Shown here: in pieces, positions 9,068 through 17,932 of the stretch | How positions within the stretch are numbered: the stretch's first letter is position 1 | Layout of the letters: each line of letters starts with the position of its first letter | The notes under the pieces: generated by a model | The model's input: only the letters and a program-made list of their open reading frames with translations | Told to the model about the DNA's origin: nothing | The model's database searches: none | Translations under genes and position numbers: made by a program | Source of the DNA: Limisphaera sp. | GTDB lineage: Bacteria; Verrucomicrobiota; Verrucomicrobiia; Limisphaerales; Limisphaeraceae | NCBI GenBank assembly: GCA_025057755.1 | Contig: JANWVC010000005.1 | Location: forward strand, 1-64,000 | Reading direction: 5' to 3' | DNA length: 64,000 bases

Positions 9068-9095
9068 TAATCGGCTCATGGGACTGGGGACTTTA
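9068..9095 (-). promoter_or_regulatory. Sigma-28 (FliA)-like promoter of the chemotaxis operon
   Basis: On the minus strand TAAA (9095-9092) is followed by 16 nt and GCCGATTA (9075-9068). The FliA consensus is TAAA-N15-GCCGATAA, so the elements match well but the spacer is one base longer than in the three other candidates of this window. Transcription would start near 9061, about 11 nt before the cheR ATG. Confidence 0.55.
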
Positions 9096-9435
9096 GGCGT
9101 TTCCGCAGTTGATGTAGAGACTGTTCAAGATGGATATACCCCAAATGGTGACCATGATTGAGGACGCAACACCTTGCCTGCATGGATGCGTTGGTTCGAC
9201 GTAATGGCGCGAGCTGTTGATTTTCGAAGGATTGGGGCTCAGGCCTTTACCGCCCTTGCAAAATGGGTCGATACAAAACGGCAGAGCGTCAAATAGGCAG
9301 CGCCGTTGTGCGTTTCTGACCGGGCCGTGGGCCGCCAAGCGGACGGCCTCGGAAGGTGCTCAGACGGGGGCAGGCACGTGTTGTGTGGGAAAACGTTGCT
9401 GTCAAGGGGCCGATGGCATATGCTAAACAACAGGT
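9096..9435. other. Spacer between cheR promoter and tRNA-Arg
   Basis: No gene is supported here. Short open frames on both strands have no recognisable motif or ribosome site. It separates the leftward chemotaxis operon from the rightward tRNA-Arg. Confidence 0.5.
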
Positions 9436-9512
9436 GCGCGAGTAGCTCAATTGGATAGAGCGTCGGCCTCCGGAGCCGAAGGTTGTGGGTTCGACCCCCG
9501 CCTCGCGCACCA
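9436..9512 (+). tRNA. tRNA-Arg (anticodon CCG)
   Basis: A complete 77-nt cloverleaf can be drawn. The acceptor stem is GCGCGAG with CTCGCGC, followed by A and an encoded CCA. The D arm is GCTC...GAGC, the anticodon stem TCGGC/GCCGA encloses the loop CTCCGGA (anticodon CCG), and the T arm carries GTTCGAC. It reads CGG arginine codons. Confidence 0.96.
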
Positions 9513-9524
9513 TGCCTTTCGGCC

Positions 9525-10841
9525 TTAGAGGGTTGAGGAGGAAACGGGCTGCAAGGGCGGTAGTGGATGCAGAGGCCGATGTTCCGCTTCGCGCCGAATC
9601 TGGGCTGGCGTTTTGCCCAACCGCTTTTTTAGGACAGCACCGAGGTATTCTTGGTGTTTGAACCCGGCCTCTTCGGCAACTTGCGGGATGGGCAGATCGG
9701 TTTCGCGAAGGAGTTGACAGGCCCGCTGGAGGCGGACTTCCAAAATGGCTTGATGAACCGTTCGGTTTAATGTGGCTCGGAACCGACGTTGCAACACACT
9801 GCGGGACAGTCCGGCCGCCCGAGCTACGTCATCCACATTTAAGCCGGCGCAGGCGCGCTCCCGAATGATCTGAAGAGCTCGGGCCAATTCACGGTCGTTG
9901 ACTGCCAATACATCCGTGGACCGACGGGTGACGATCCCTAATGGGGGCACAAAGACAGGCTGCTGCGGTGCGGGACTACCTTGCATGAGGCGATCCAGCA
10001 ATGCAGCGGCCTCGTATCCCACTCGCTGGTGCGCCGGCCAGACACTGGAAAGCGGTGGATAAGCGATTTCACACAGGGCGTCGTCGTTGTCCACGCCGAT
10101 GACGGCAACTTCGTCGGGCACAGAAATCCCGGCTTCACGACACGATTCCAGAAGGCCCAATCCCAACTGGTCGCTGCACACCATGATCCCAGCCGGTTTG
10201 GGCAGGGCGCGCAACCAGTCCAACAATTCCTGTTCACGTTCGGCCCATCGGGAAACATCCCCTTCGGGCCGGGGTCGTTCATAAACAGAGATCGTCGCGC
10301 TGCATTCGGCCGCGTACTGGCAAAAGGCGTCCCGACGTCGCACGGACCAGTTTTCGCTATTTAGTCCATAGAATCCAAAATGCCGGAAGCCCCGCTGCCG
10401 TAAATGATCACCGGCCAATCTGGCAATGGCGCGGTCGTCTACATGGACGAGGGGGATACCACTCTCGGGCACAAGTCCGAGCACGTCAACCGCTGGCAAT
10501 CCAGTGGCCCGCACGGCATCGGCTACGGCGGGCGACTGAATGCGCGCAATCACGCCGTCACCCCTCCAATCAGTGATCCATCGAGGGGGGCGGGCATCTA
10601 AACCGCGCGGTTCGTGAAACAAAACCCAATCGGACCGCTCTCGCACGTATCGGGCAATGCCACGGAGAATATCCCGCCCTGAGGCCAAGGAGGTTTCTAC
10701 CAAAAGCAGGACGCGTCGTGGACGCCGACTGCCTTTGCCCCACGAAGGCGCATGCAAAGAACCTTCGCTCGGGACACCACCCTGCGGAGTTGCGTTGAGT
10801 TGCTTCACCGTGCCCATGCCCGATGCGTTGCCAGTTTTCAT
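9525..10841 (-). CDS. XylR-type transcriptional regulator (LacI-like sensor + AraC HTH)
   Basis: This protein of about 438 residues has a periplasmic-binding-protein-like sensor domain (VLLLVETSLASGRDILRGIA, DWRGDGVIARI, FGFYGLNSENWSVRRRDAF, IGVDNDDALCE) and a C-terminal AraC pair of helix-turn-helices (ARAAGLSRSVLQRRFRATL, IPQVAEEAGFKHQEYLGAVL). This architecture is that of E. coli XylR and of many verrucomicrobial sugar-responsive regulators. The ATG at 10841 (MKTGNASG) is preferred over an upstream in-frame extension without homology; ATG 10817 is also possible. No sugar-utilisation operon is adjacent, so the effector is unknown. Confidence 0.85.
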   Translation of the reverse strand: MKTGNASGMGTVKQLNATPQGGVPSEGSLHAPSWGKGSRRPRRVLLLVETSLASGRDILRGIARYVRERSDWVLFHEPRGLDARPPRWITDWRGDGVIARIQSPAVADAVRATGLPAVDVLGLVPESGIPLVHVDDRAIARLAGDHLRQRGFRHFGFYGLNSENWSVRRRDAFCQYAAECSATISVYERPRPEGDVSRWAEREQELLDWLRALPKPAGIMVCSDQLGLGLLESCREAGISVPDEVAVIGVDNDDALCEIAYPPLSSVWPAHQRVGYEAAALLDRLMQGSPAPQQPVFVPPLGIVTRRSTDVLAVNDRELARALQIIRERACAGLNVDDVARAAGLSRSVLQRRFRATLNRTVHQAILEVRLQRACQLLRETDLPIPQVAEEAGFKHQEYLGAVLKKRLGKTPAQIRREAEHRPLHPLPPLQPVSSSTL

Positions 10842-11097
10842 CCCATGTTTTTCCCAAGGGCACATGGCAACTGAAATCCGATCGTTGTTTGCACAGGCCA
10901 TAAAGTGACGACGCAACCGGTTGCCGTCCAGATTTTTGACCGGTTTTGCAAAGCAGCTCGAGGCACAAGCCCCGGTATGCCCGCAGAGGCTCCGTTTGGT
11001 CCGCATCGTTTCGCCTCGCGTCGCGGCCTGGCGACCTGGTCTCTTAGATTAGCGATTCCAGTTGTAAGACCTGAATCCAACTGATTCCGTGGTGTGC

Positions 11098-12520
11098 ATG
11101 AGTTCGCCATCGTACAGGGCCAAGATCGTGGCGAGGATTGGTCCGTGTTCAAATCATCCCGAAGTCTGGCAAGCGATGTTGGTTGCAGGCATGACCGTTG
11201 CCCGGCCCAGTTTCTCACATGGTGCCCCGCAGGAGAAAGCCGCCCGTGTGGAAGGTTTGCGCGCGGCCGCGAGGGCCGAATGCCGAGGGCTCGCGATCCT
11301 TGGAGATTTGCACGGTCCGCAATTGCATATCGGGGAGCCGGTTCGTGAACCGATGGAACGGGTCACCGACCAACCGTTTGTGTGGCGTACCGAACCTGGA
11401 AAAGAGGATGAAAGGGGTGTCACGATTGATTTTTAACCCTTGCCTCTGCTTGTCCAGCCGGGCCAACTCCTGTTCCCGAACGATGGACTTGCCCAGATCG
11501 AGGTTGAATCGGTTTGTGAGACGGCGATCTGTAGCCGGGTTCGCGTCGGCGGCGAATTGCGTTGGCCCGAGGGATGGAATGCGCCGGGGCTGGATCTGGG
11601 ATCCGGCGCGTTCACCGAACAAGATCGCGCCTGCCTTAAGGGAGCGGCTGGACTTAAGCGCGAAATCATCAGCCAGTTCTTTGTGCAGCGGGCCGCGGAT
11701 ATCGATGCTGTCGGGCAGGCGGCGGCCGATTTGGCTTATCGCTCCATGGGAATCGCGGAAATTGAATGAGCGCTGGCCTCGAAGCATTTGTACGACGTCC
11801 TGAACACGGCTGACGGGGTAATTGATTGCCCGGGGCGATCTGGGGGTGGAGGTGCCGATGGAATGCTTGGCACTTGTTCAAAAGACTGTCTTCCGCGAAG
11901 CCAATCGTCTGGGCAAACCCGTCATCACGGCCACGAAGATGCTCGAATCCATGACGCACACCCGTGTGCCCACGAGGGGGAAGCAACGGATGTCGCGAAT
12001 GCGATTCTTGACGGCTCAGATACCGTGCTGTTGTCGGCTGAGTCCGCAATTGGCCGGTACCCGGTGCAGGCGGTGGTGATGCTTCGTCGGATCGCTGCGG
12101 CAGTCGAGCCTGGCGCATATCACTGGACTGTTTGTGGATTGTCCACGCCAGCTGCTGGGTGTTGCGAGCCGATGGACTTCCGGGATGTAATTGCGCGGGC
12201 TGTGGCAGAGACTTTCGCATGCCCACGTGCCTGCCTTAGTGGTTCCCACGCTCAGTGGTGCAACAGCTCGCAGTGTGGCCCGGCATAGATTGGCCGGGTG
12301 GGTCGTAACCATCGCCTGCGGAAGACGCCTGCCAACGACTGCCCTTGAGCCGGGGAGTTTGGCCTGAGCTTGAATTGGATATGGCAACAGATTGGCGCGT
12401 GTATGCGCAATCATGGGCAAGTCGGCGTGGCTTACAAAGTCGAACGATCTTGGTGACCCGAGGCCCCTCGCCGGCCATCCCCGGTCCAAGCACCGGATAG
12501 GAGATCCAGGATCTTGGTGC
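11098..12520 (+). pseudogene. pyk: Decayed pyruvate kinase gene
   Basis: Pyruvate kinase homology runs through this stretch but is split over frames. Frame A (from ATG 11098) gives AKIVARIGPCSNHPEVW and GMTVARPSFSHGAPQEKAA. After an in-frame TAA at 11434 the same frame gives PGQLLFPNDGLAQIEVE and GGELRWPEGWNAPGLDLG, with another stop at about 11767. Frame B (from 11822) gives IARGDLGVEVPMECLALVQK and GKPVITATKMLESMTH. Frame A again (about 11960-12230) gives ATDVANAILDGSDTVLLSAE and IGRYPVQAVVMLRRIA. Frame B near 12236 gives LVVPTLSGATARSVARHRL. At least two nonsense changes and three frame changes make it a clear pseudogene. Its right end is approximate. Confidence 0.9.
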
Positions 12521-12578
12521 TCCAATCGCTCTGTAGGGCTGCAAGGCGTCCCGTTGGCGGGTCACTAAGACGATGGGC

Positions 12579-13943
12579 CTATCGAGTTGCCAGTTCTTGC
12601 CAAAGCCAGGCACTCATGTGCTGGCCGCGGGCAAATACCTCCAGGTCAAATTTTTCATTTGGCGCATGGGCGTTGTCATCCGGCAGAGCCAGTCCTAACA
12701 ACAGAGTCTCCGCACCCAAGACCTCTTTGAACCGGTTCACGATTGGAATGGATCCGCCCTCCCGCAGCAGTAGAGGCTCTCGGTCGAAAGCACGACGCAA
12801 AGCTCGCAAAGCTGCCTGTGCGTCCGGATGATCGGGGTCCAACCAATAGGGCGAACAACCATGTCCTGGCCGAAAGTTCATTCGCACCGATCGTGGACAG
12901 TGCTTCTCGAGAAAGGCCTCGACCCGTTGCAAGATTTTTTGTGGTTGTTGATTGGGAACCAATCGCATGGTCACTTTGGCGGCAGCGCTTGAAGGAATAA
13001 TGGTTTTGCTGCCTTCCCCTTGATAGCCGCTGGTCAGACCGTTGATTTCGAAAGTGGGCCGTGCCATGCGCTGTTCGTTGGGCGTGTACCCTGCTTCACC
13101 GAAAAGGGCCGACACTCCTACCAGGCGGCGGTAGCTTCGCTCCGAAAACGGCAATCGGCGCAGTCGCTGACGTTCCTTCCTCGAAAGTGGTTGGACGTCA
13201 TCATAAAAACCGGGAATGGTGATCCGGCCGCGTGCGTCATGCACGCGGCCGAGCAGTTGGCACAAAACCACGGCAGGATTATGAACCGAGCCGCCAAAAA
13301 TACCCGAGTGAAGGTCCCGATTCGGGCCGATCAATTCCAGTTCGAACGCGGCAAGCCCACGTAAGCTATACGTCAATGCCGGTAGATCCCGTCCCGGTAG
13401 ACCGGTATCCGATACTACCACCGCGTCACACCGGAGTCGTGTGCGATGACGTTTCAAGAAGGTTTCCAAGGACGGACCTCCCACTTCTTCTTCGCCCTCG
13501 ATCAAGAAAGTCAGATCGCACGGTAACTCCGTTCCCGTGCGGAGATACGCCTCCAACGCCTTCACATGGGCCCAGTGTTGCCCTTTATTGTCACTGGCGC
13601 CGCGTCCGTACAAAACCCCGCCGCGGACAGAGGGGTCAAACGGTGGGGTTTGCCAAAGCTCCAAAGGCTCCGGCGGCTGGACATCATAATGGCCGTAGAC
13701 GAGGAAATGTCGGCGTCCTTTGCGTCGGGGCGTGCTGCCCAGGACGATCGGGTGCCCGGCCGTCTCATGCAGTTGTGTTTGCAGCCCCAGATGGCGGAGC
13801 TGCTCGACCAGCCACTGGGCACATCGCAGCATGTCCTCCCGGTGACGGCTTTGGGCCGACACGGTAGGGAACCGCACGTAAGCTTTCAGTTCCTCAATGA
13901 ATTGCTGTTGATGAGCCTCAAGGTATTCAAGCACGGCTCGCAT
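12579..13943 (-). CDS. M20 family metallopeptidase (dipeptidase)
   Basis: This 454-residue M20/M25/M40 peptidase has metal-ligand segments VYGHYDVQPPEP (His, Asp), GRGASDNKGQ (bridging Asp), LIEGEEEVGGPS (catalytic Glu and Glu ligand), VVSDTG and the late His in DNAHAPNEKF. A dimerisation insert occupies about residues 210-330. It is likely a cytoplasmic zinc di- or tripeptidase; no signal peptide is seen. The 3' end follows the pyruvate kinase remnant convergently. Confidence 0.9.
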   Translation of the reverse strand: MRAVLEYLEAHQQQFIEELKAYVRFPTVSAQSRHREDMLRCAQWLVEQLRHLGLQTQLHETAGHPIVLGSTPRRKGRRHFLVYGHYDVQPPEPLELWQTPPFDPSVRGGVLYGRGASDNKGQHWAHVKALEAYLRTGTELPCDLTFLIEGEEEVGGPSLETFLKRHRTRLRCDAVVVSDTGLPGRDLPALTYSLRGLAAFELELIGPNRDLHSGIFGGSVHNPAVVLCQLLGRVHDARGRITIPGFYDDVQPLSRKERQRLRRLPFSERSYRRLVGVSALFGEAGYTPNEQRMARPTFEINGLTSGYQGEGSKTIIPSSAAAKVTMRLVPNQQPQKILQRVEAFLEKHCPRSVRMNFRPGHGCSPYWLDPDHPDAQAALRALRRAFDREPLLLREGGSIPIVNRFKEVLGAETLLLGLALPDDNAHAPNEKFDLEVFARGQHMSAWLWQELATR

Positions 13944-15060
13944 GGCTTCAGTATTTCCAAGCCGCGTCTTCTGCCAAGCCGACAGTCAGCCTCGAAAGGC
14001 CAAGGTTGGAATCGCCTTCTCGAAAATTTGAATGGAGGGGCCTACATTAGGCAGCAAGCCGGCTGGCTCCTATGCATGAGGTCGCGATGGCCCGCCCAAC
14101 CGCACGGTCTTTATACACGAATCCTTGACAAGCGGTTTTTAGGGGCAAGGCAAATGAGTAAATTCGCTCGAATGTCAAAGGACAATCGGCATGTTGCATA
14201 TGGGCGGCAAAACGGGTCGCAATGCATCGGCGGATTGACCCGACCGCTCACGCAGGGCAGGCATTCTGAGCCAAACCCCAAGCTCCCGGCCCCTTTTGCT
14301 TCCGAACGGAATCATGTGCAGAGTAGGCTTCCAGGTCACCATGAACTGACTGGGAACACACTTCTGGACATGGTGGCGCCTAATTGCTTCACGATAAGCA
14401 CTGGCTGAGTAACAGCATTGCAGTTGCAAAAGTGTGGATGCCGGTCCTGCCGCGCGTGCGGCCTGCCCCGGCTGCTTGCGCGTACGTTGAGCCGGTCATG
14501 GAGGAATCGCCAAGAGGGGCTGCCGGTATTGCTCTGAACCGTGACTGGCATGGCAGGGCAGGGGAAGCGATGATTCGAAGCTTCTGCGCGGGTTTATCTG
14601 CGTCAATGCAAATGAAACGTGTGTGGGCTAAGGCTGGCGTCAGGTACTTTTCGACGACTCTTGAATCCTTCCTGTCCCTTAGCCTTGTAGGCCTGTACAA
14701 CCGGTTGGCAGAAACTGAGTTGAGTGCATCCGGCTCTCTCCCCGAGTCCAGGAGCAAGCTGTGAACAAGCTGTGAACAACTCTTAACATCTTCCACTTTC
14801 TTTCACGGGAGGCCTTGGCTAAAAGAGGCGTCGCTCAAGTAGCCGAAGGCGTGCAGCACATGAGGTGGGACAGAGACCTGCGGCGGCTACTGGGCAATGT
14901 TTCCAGGTCATTCGTGGGCAGGAAGTTGTACTGGTAGGGGCCTTTCCAAAATTGCGGAGGCAGCCGGGAACTTTCTGTTGCCCCGGATCGAATTTGGTGT
15001 TAAGAGCCGGAGCGTTGGGGAACCAGACGAACGTTTGGTGAGTCGGGCGGGGTGAATAAG
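13944..15060. other. Gene-poor kilobase upstream of dnaA
   Basis: No open frame here has recognisable homology or a convincing ribosome site. The feature of note is a tandem 11-nt repeat containing weak DnaA-box-like words (14755-14779), followed by a more A/T-rich stretch. A replication origin next to dnaA is possible but not shown. Confidence 0.4.
14755..14779 (+). repeat. Tandem 11-nt repeat with DnaA-box-like words
   Basis: The unit AAGCTGTGAAC occurs twice in direct succession. Each copy contains TGTGAACAA (14760-14768 and 14771-14779), which differs from the DnaA-box form TGTGNATAA at one position. The copies are one helical turn apart, and the dnaA start lies about 280 bp downstream. 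Confidence 0.35.
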
Positions 15061-16488
15061 ATGCTTTCGACAAGCAGCGTCGAACGGGATCGGACAGCCA
15101 TGCAGTCGTCACCAGACCGCATTTGGGCGGAGGCGCAAAGGCATTTGCAAACACTTTTGGCGCCGGACCTTTACCGACTGTGGTTCGCACCGATCCGCGC
15201 GGTAACCCAGGCCAATGAAACATTGGTCTTGGAGGTGGCCAACGAGTTTTGGGAAGTGTGGCTGCGGGAAAACTACCAGTCGGTTTTGGAAGATGCGGTG
15301 GCTCTGGCATGCGGACGACGGCTCAATGTCCGCTTCCAAGTTACGGGTGAGACCCCCGAGACTGAGAGGTCCCACGTAGTTGCAAAACCCGGGTCCGATC
15401 CGAGTGCGCATGGTGAGGTACCACGTTCCGGGGCTGTAACCGCTGCCCTGACCAAGGCCCCCCAAGAACAGGCGTTTAATCCAAAGTACACCTTCGAGAC
15501 CTTCGTGGTCGGCAGCAACAATAACTTTGCGCATGCAGCAGCATTGGCAGTGGCGCAGGCGCCCGGCAAAGCGTACAACCCACTGTTTCTGTATGGTGGG
15601 GTGGGCTTGGGCAAGACGCATTTGCTGCATGCAATTGGACAGTATGTGACCGGTCAAAAACCGCGGGCTCGTGTCGCATATGTTTCTTGTGAGCGGTTTA
15701 CCAACGAGTTCATTGATGCGCTGCAAAACAGCAGCCTGGTTCAGTTCCGCAAACGCTATCGTCAGACGGATGTGTTATTGATCGATGACGTTCAGTTTCT
15801 GGCCGGTAAGGAGCGGATCCAGGAGGAGTTTTTCCACACATTTAACGCGCTGCACGAAGCGCGGAAACAGATTGTTCTATCGTGTGACCGACCGGCCAGT
15901 GAGATTCAAGGCATGGAACAGCGGCTCGTGTCTCGGTTTGAATGGGGATTGGTAGCGGACTTGCAGCCGCCGGATGTGGAGATGCGACTGGCGATTCTGC
16001 GGAAGAAGGCCGAGCTGATGAACGCGCATTTACCGGATGAGATTTACGAATTCCTGGCCAAGCGCATCCGCAGCAATATCCGCCGCTTGGAAGGCGCTCT
16101 CATCCGGGTTGTGTCGTTTGCTTCTCTCACTGGCAAACCGCTTTCGATCGAGACGGTGGAAGGTTTGTTGCGCGAGATCTTGCACGAAGAAGGTCGCTCG
16201 ATGGTGACCATCGAAGCGATTCAGAAGAAGGTGGCCGAACACTTCGACATTCGGCTCTCCGACATGACCAGCCGGCGGCGCCCGGAAAGCATCGCTTTTC
16301 CGCGTCAAATTGCCATGTTCCTGGCGCGTCGGCTAACAGACCATTCTCTCAGTGCCATCGGGGAAGCTTTTGGCGGCCGCGACCATGGCACGGTCTTGCA
16401 CGCTTGTCGTTTGGTCAAAGATCGCATGGACGTAGATCCCCGGGTGCGCCAAACGGTTCACATGTTGGAGCAACAACTGCTGCGTTAA
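15061..16488 (+). CDS. dnaA: Chromosomal replication initiator DnaA
   Basis: This protein of about 475 residues has DnaA domain I (IWAEAQRHLQTLLAPDLY, WFAPIRAV), a variable linker, an AAA+ domain III (YTFETFVVGSNNNFAHAAA; Walker A GGVGLGKTHLLHAIG; Walker B LLIDDVQFLAGKE) and the DNA-binding domain IV signature (FPRQIAMFLARRLTDHSL, FGGRDHGTVLHAC). It binds DnaA boxes and melts the origin. ATG 15061 is chosen for the GGGCGGGG segment just upstream; GTG 15052 or ATG 15100 are alternatives. No dnaN, gyrB or rnpA neighbours are present. Confidence 0.96.
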   Translation: MLSTSSVERDRTAMQSSPDRIWAEAQRHLQTLLAPDLYRLWFAPIRAVTQANETLVLEVANEFWEVWLRENYQSVLEDAVALACGRRLNVRFQVTGETPETERSHVVAKPGSDPSAHGEVPRSGAVTAALTKAPQEQAFNPKYTFETFVVGSNNNFAHAAALAVAQAPGKAYNPLFLYGGVGLGKTHLLHAIGQYVTGQKPRARVAYVSCERFTNEFIDALQNSSLVQFRKRYRQTDVLLIDDVQFLAGKERIQEEFFHTFNALHEARKQIVLSCDRPASEIQGMEQRLVSRFEWGLVADLQPPDVEMRLAILRKKAELMNAHLPDEIYEFLAKRIRSNIRRLEGALIRVVSFASLTGKPLSIETVEGLLREILHEEGRSMVTIEAIQKKVAEHFDIRLSDMTSRRRPESIAFPRQIAMFLARRLTDHSLSAIGEAFGGRDHGTVLHACRLVKDRMDVDPRVRQTVHMLEQQLLR

Positions 16489-17189
16489 AGTTTGCTGGTC
16501 CAGTCTCTTGCACAGTCATGCCCCCGACCCCAACTGCATGAGGCCCCTTGAGAGCCGGCTATTCAAACACAATGCAACCCATCGTGGCGTTAGCCCAAGA
16601 CTGAGGGCCTCGCAAGTGGGGGCAAATGTGACGGGGAATTGCCGGGTCTTAACCCGGACGCCTCCGAAGCGACCCGGTGGGCAACAGTCGCCCGGTTGCA
16701 GGCAAGTCGTCTATTCTATTGGCCTTGTGCTTCGCACGGGCCCATGTTGACAGACGAATTTCTGAATCGCTCTACTCGATTGAATCGGCAGAGCGTTGCG
16801 AGGTAAGGAAAGCCTCTTTGCGGACGGGCTGCGCTGGTGCTACCTCCCCTGTCAAAGAGACAAAACGTTGCAGCCTCCCTTGAGCATGCTGCAGAGAAGC
16901 AGGGTTGTTGGACCTCCCGCGGATCTAACTTCGCAAAGCGTGCCTTGCACAACCAACCATCGGAGACGGCGGCGCTCCTCGAGCGCTTGGTACGGATTTA
17001 AGCGGTAACGCCCAGGAACTCAGCCGGCTCACATCGCCCAGGGGCCAGAGGGCTTCTTGCCGTTATCAGCTTACCAAAGGGAGGAGACCACCCGGGCACT
17101 GCCGGGGACAAAGGGGATTGAGCGAAACCAGGTTCTAAAGCGTCAAACGAGTGCTGGATGAGTGATTTCCGCCGTTCGCTGGCGTTTAG

Positions 17190-17325
17190 TATCGAGGTTG
17201 TATCGTGGTGGGGTGCGAGCAGTGACCCTCCACCTTGGCCGCACCACCCCTTTGAGCGCCGGAGTGGCGGCGTGCAAACCTCATCACCAGCGGAGCCGGG
17301 AGCTAAACTTCCGGCTCCGGTTTTT
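17190..17325 (+). ncRNA. Possible small structured RNA ending in an intrinsic terminator
   Basis: A segment that could fold (GAGGTTG pairing imperfectly with CAAACCTC, enclosing GGTGGGGTGCG opposite CGCACCACC) is followed directly by a terminator hairpin. No gene lies upstream that would need this terminator. I do not recognise the RNA family; it does not carry the signature motifs of tmRNA, RNase P or SRP RNA. The 5' end is unknown. Confidence 0.25.
17291..17325 (+). terminator. Intrinsic terminator with no obvious upstream gene
   Basis: The stem CGGAGCCGG / CCGGCTCCG with an 11-12 nt loop is followed by GTTTTTG (T run 17321-17325). This is a good Rho-independent terminator on the plus strand. 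The closest upstream coding gene, dnaA, ends 800 bp away. Confidence 0.6.
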
Positions 17326-17529
17326 GAGGGCGCTGTGGTTGGTTGTGCATAGATGTTGGCCCACTTCGGTGCAGGCACCGCCTTCTGTTCGGCAGTCAAG
17401 CACTTCCCGAACGCAGATGCTTTGTTGAGAATCCGCCCGGGCTGTGTTGGTTCAACGCGGATGCCCGTTTGATGAACCAAATCCGACTTGCGGCAGGAAG
17501 CTTGACTGACGATGTTTTCCCGGTCCGGC

Positions 17530-17619
<90 letters not shown>

Positions 17620-17932
17620 TTAGTTTCGTTGCCCGGCTCTTCAGCTTCGGCTTTGCTTGGCGAACCCCATACGGCCCACAGTCGCCTCGAGCAAGGCTGA
17701 CCGGTGTGTGGATCCGGCCCATGGAGTTACGGACAGCTTCTGTAAGTTAGTCCATTTCGCCCGCAGGGCAGGCAATAGACGTGGCTTTGCACGGGACTGC
17801 CCCTGTGACCATTGCAGGCTCCGTCTAGGACTGTTCGGTGCTGGTGAGCAACGGATGGAACTCGCCGACTGGAGGCCGAGTACATTTGGTTGGCACCTTG
17901 GCGCAAACCTCGGCTCGGCGTAACATCGGATC
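17620..17932. other. Spacer between tRNA-Ser and glycosyltransferase gene
   Basis: I see no supported gene, repeat or clear terminator in this 313-bp stretch. Confidence 0.5.

Larger units (their letters stand above)
16489..17529. other. Gene-poor kilobase downstream of dnaA
   Basis: No protein-coding frame is supported on either strand. The stretch contains a GC-rich inverted-repeat segment from about 17190 to 17290 and then a strong intrinsic-terminator-like hairpin (17291-17325), which together hint at a small non-coding transcript. Confidence 0.4.

Noticed and set aside
9289-9513. A minus-strand frame starting MVREAGVEPTTFGSGGRR over the tRNA-Arg gene
   Set aside because: This is the known false protein produced by reading antisense through a tRNA gene. 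The tRNA cloverleaf explains the sequence.
13944-15060. Protein-coding frames upstream of dnaA on both strands
   Set aside because: No homology, no ribosome site, and codon usage unlike the neighbouring genes.
16998-17480. A 160-codon minus-strand frame downstream of dnaA
   Set aside because: It crosses the terminator hairpin and shows no domain; most likely non-coding.
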